A DNA stretch of 15,296 nt from Rhodospirillaceae bacterium (GTDB taxonomy: Bacteria > Pseudomonadota > Alphaproteobacteria > UBA9219). Position 1 is the stretch's first letter; each line of letters opens with the position of its first letter. Of the stretch, positions 14,822-15,296 are shown in pieces. The notes under the pieces were generated by a model. The model made no database searches. It worked only from the letters and a program-made list of their open reading frames with translations, and had not been told where the DNA came from. The position numbers and the translations under genes are program-made. Where the stretch lies: assembly GCA_003504035.1 (NCBI GenBank), contig DOBW01000132.1, positions 1 through 15,296 on the forward strand, in the 5' to 3' direction.

Positions 14822-15295
14822 TTATTGCACGATCTTCCAAGAGCCATCTTGTTGCTGGCATGCGCGGCCATAGCCTTGCTGTTTTTTGCCGGCAACGGTG
14901 ATGGTTTGTTGGAACTCACGACAATAAGAACCATTATTAGCATAGCCATCACGTACGGGGGTAATGGTACCGGAGTTACCGCTTCGGGGGTTATTCCATG
15001 TGACCTGCTGGCCAACGGGAGCGGTATAGGCGCGGGATTCGGCACCCCCGATGGCCAAGCGATCTGCGACATCAAGGGAAGAACCTACTTCATTGCCGAG
15101 CCATCCACCAATAACGACACCAGCGGCTGTGGCGGCTAAGTTTCCTGAGCCTTTACCAATATGACTGCCCAACAAGCCACCAACAGCGGCACCGCCAAGT
15201 GTCCCAAAGGTTTCTTTCGTGCCCCTGTTTTGAGCCTGACAAGCTGGCAGAAGAAGCGTGAGCGCGAGAACAGCAAAAAATGAGCGGCGAAGCAT
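14822..15295 (-). CDS. RT0821/Lpp0805-type surface lipoprotein with glycine zipper (17 kDa antigen-like)
   Basis: A 157-residue predicted outer-membrane lipoprotein. The signal peptide MLRRSFFAVLALTLLLPAC ends in lipobox LPAC with Cys19 as the lipid anchor. Residues 31-71 form a glycine-zipper segment (GTLGGAAVGGLLG, AAGVVIGGWLGNEVG) like the rickettsial 17 kDa antigen. The C-terminal domain has Cys125 and Cys146 in YCREFQQTITVAGK and GRACQQQDGSWKIV, which could form a disulphide. The function is unknown; relatives are surface antigens. The ATG at 15293-15295 is one base from the window edge, so the upstream region and ribosome-binding site are not visible, but the signal peptide starts properly here. 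It is followed by the DnaJ-like gene after eight bases. Confidence 0.9.
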   Translation of the reverse strand: MLRRSFFAVLALTLLLPACQAQNRGTKETFGTLGGAAVGGLLGSHIGKGSGNLAATAAGVVIGGWLGNEVGSSLDVADRLAIGGAESRAYTAPVGQQVTWNNPRSGNSGTITPVRDGYANNGSYCREFQQTITVAGKKQQGYGRACQQQDGSWKIVQ

Positions 15296-15296
15296 G

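Noticed and set aside
1..15296. Mobile element, phage, toxin-antitoxin, CRISPR or other defence system
   Set aside because: No transposase, integrase, terminal repeats, spaced direct repeats, toxin-antitoxin pair or nuclease/helicase cluster was seen; nearly all genes are conserved housekeeping or envelope genes.

Overview
This window looks like ordinary chromosome from an alphaproteobacterium. The clearest pointers are an S4 protein of the alphaproteobacterial type, a complex I NDUFA9-like oxidoreductase, an RT0821/Lpp0805-type glycine-zipper lipoprotein (the rickettsial 17 kDa antigen class) next to a DnaJ-like gene, a short LppC/LpoA-like lipoprotein lacking the long N-terminal domain, and a GatCA transamidation pair. 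The genus cannot be fixed from the sequence. Base composition is moderate, with one clearly AT-richer gene (13298-13780). There is no tRNA, rRNA, insertion sequence, phage gene or CRISPR array. No gene-free stretch reaches 300 bases; the longest are 3722-3900 and 4585-4779.

Layout. 1-784 (+): the 3' part of a YmdB-type phosphodiesterase gene. 770-3721 (-): corA followed by asnB, with asnB overlapping the ymdB end tail to tail. 3901-4584 (-): an unusual pentapeptide-repeat protein with its own terminator. 4780-6039 (-) and 6009-6953 (+): lppC and rsmI, head to head with overlapping 5' ends. 7092-7706 (+): rpsD with a good sigma70-type promoter and a strong double terminator. 7839-9286 (-): ruvX followed by an NDUFA9-like gene. 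9352-11935 (+): gatC, gatA and a class-I glutamine amidotransferase-like hydrolase. 11960-13273 (-): yraN followed by a SirB1-like gene. 13298-13780 (-): an unrecognised small protein. 13869-15295 (-): a glycine-zipper lipoprotein followed by a DnaJ/CbpA-type chaperone.

How the genes relate. rsmI, rpsD and ruvX all act on 16S rRNA or the small subunit and lie within 3.3 kb. gatCA supplies the amidase half of the tRNA-dependent amidotransferase, but gatB is not in the window. LppC and the 17 kDa-type lipoprotein are envelope proteins. I see no convincing new multigene system. The most open items are the pentapeptide protein, the AT-rich orphan, the rpsD leader and the gene standing where gatB might be expected.
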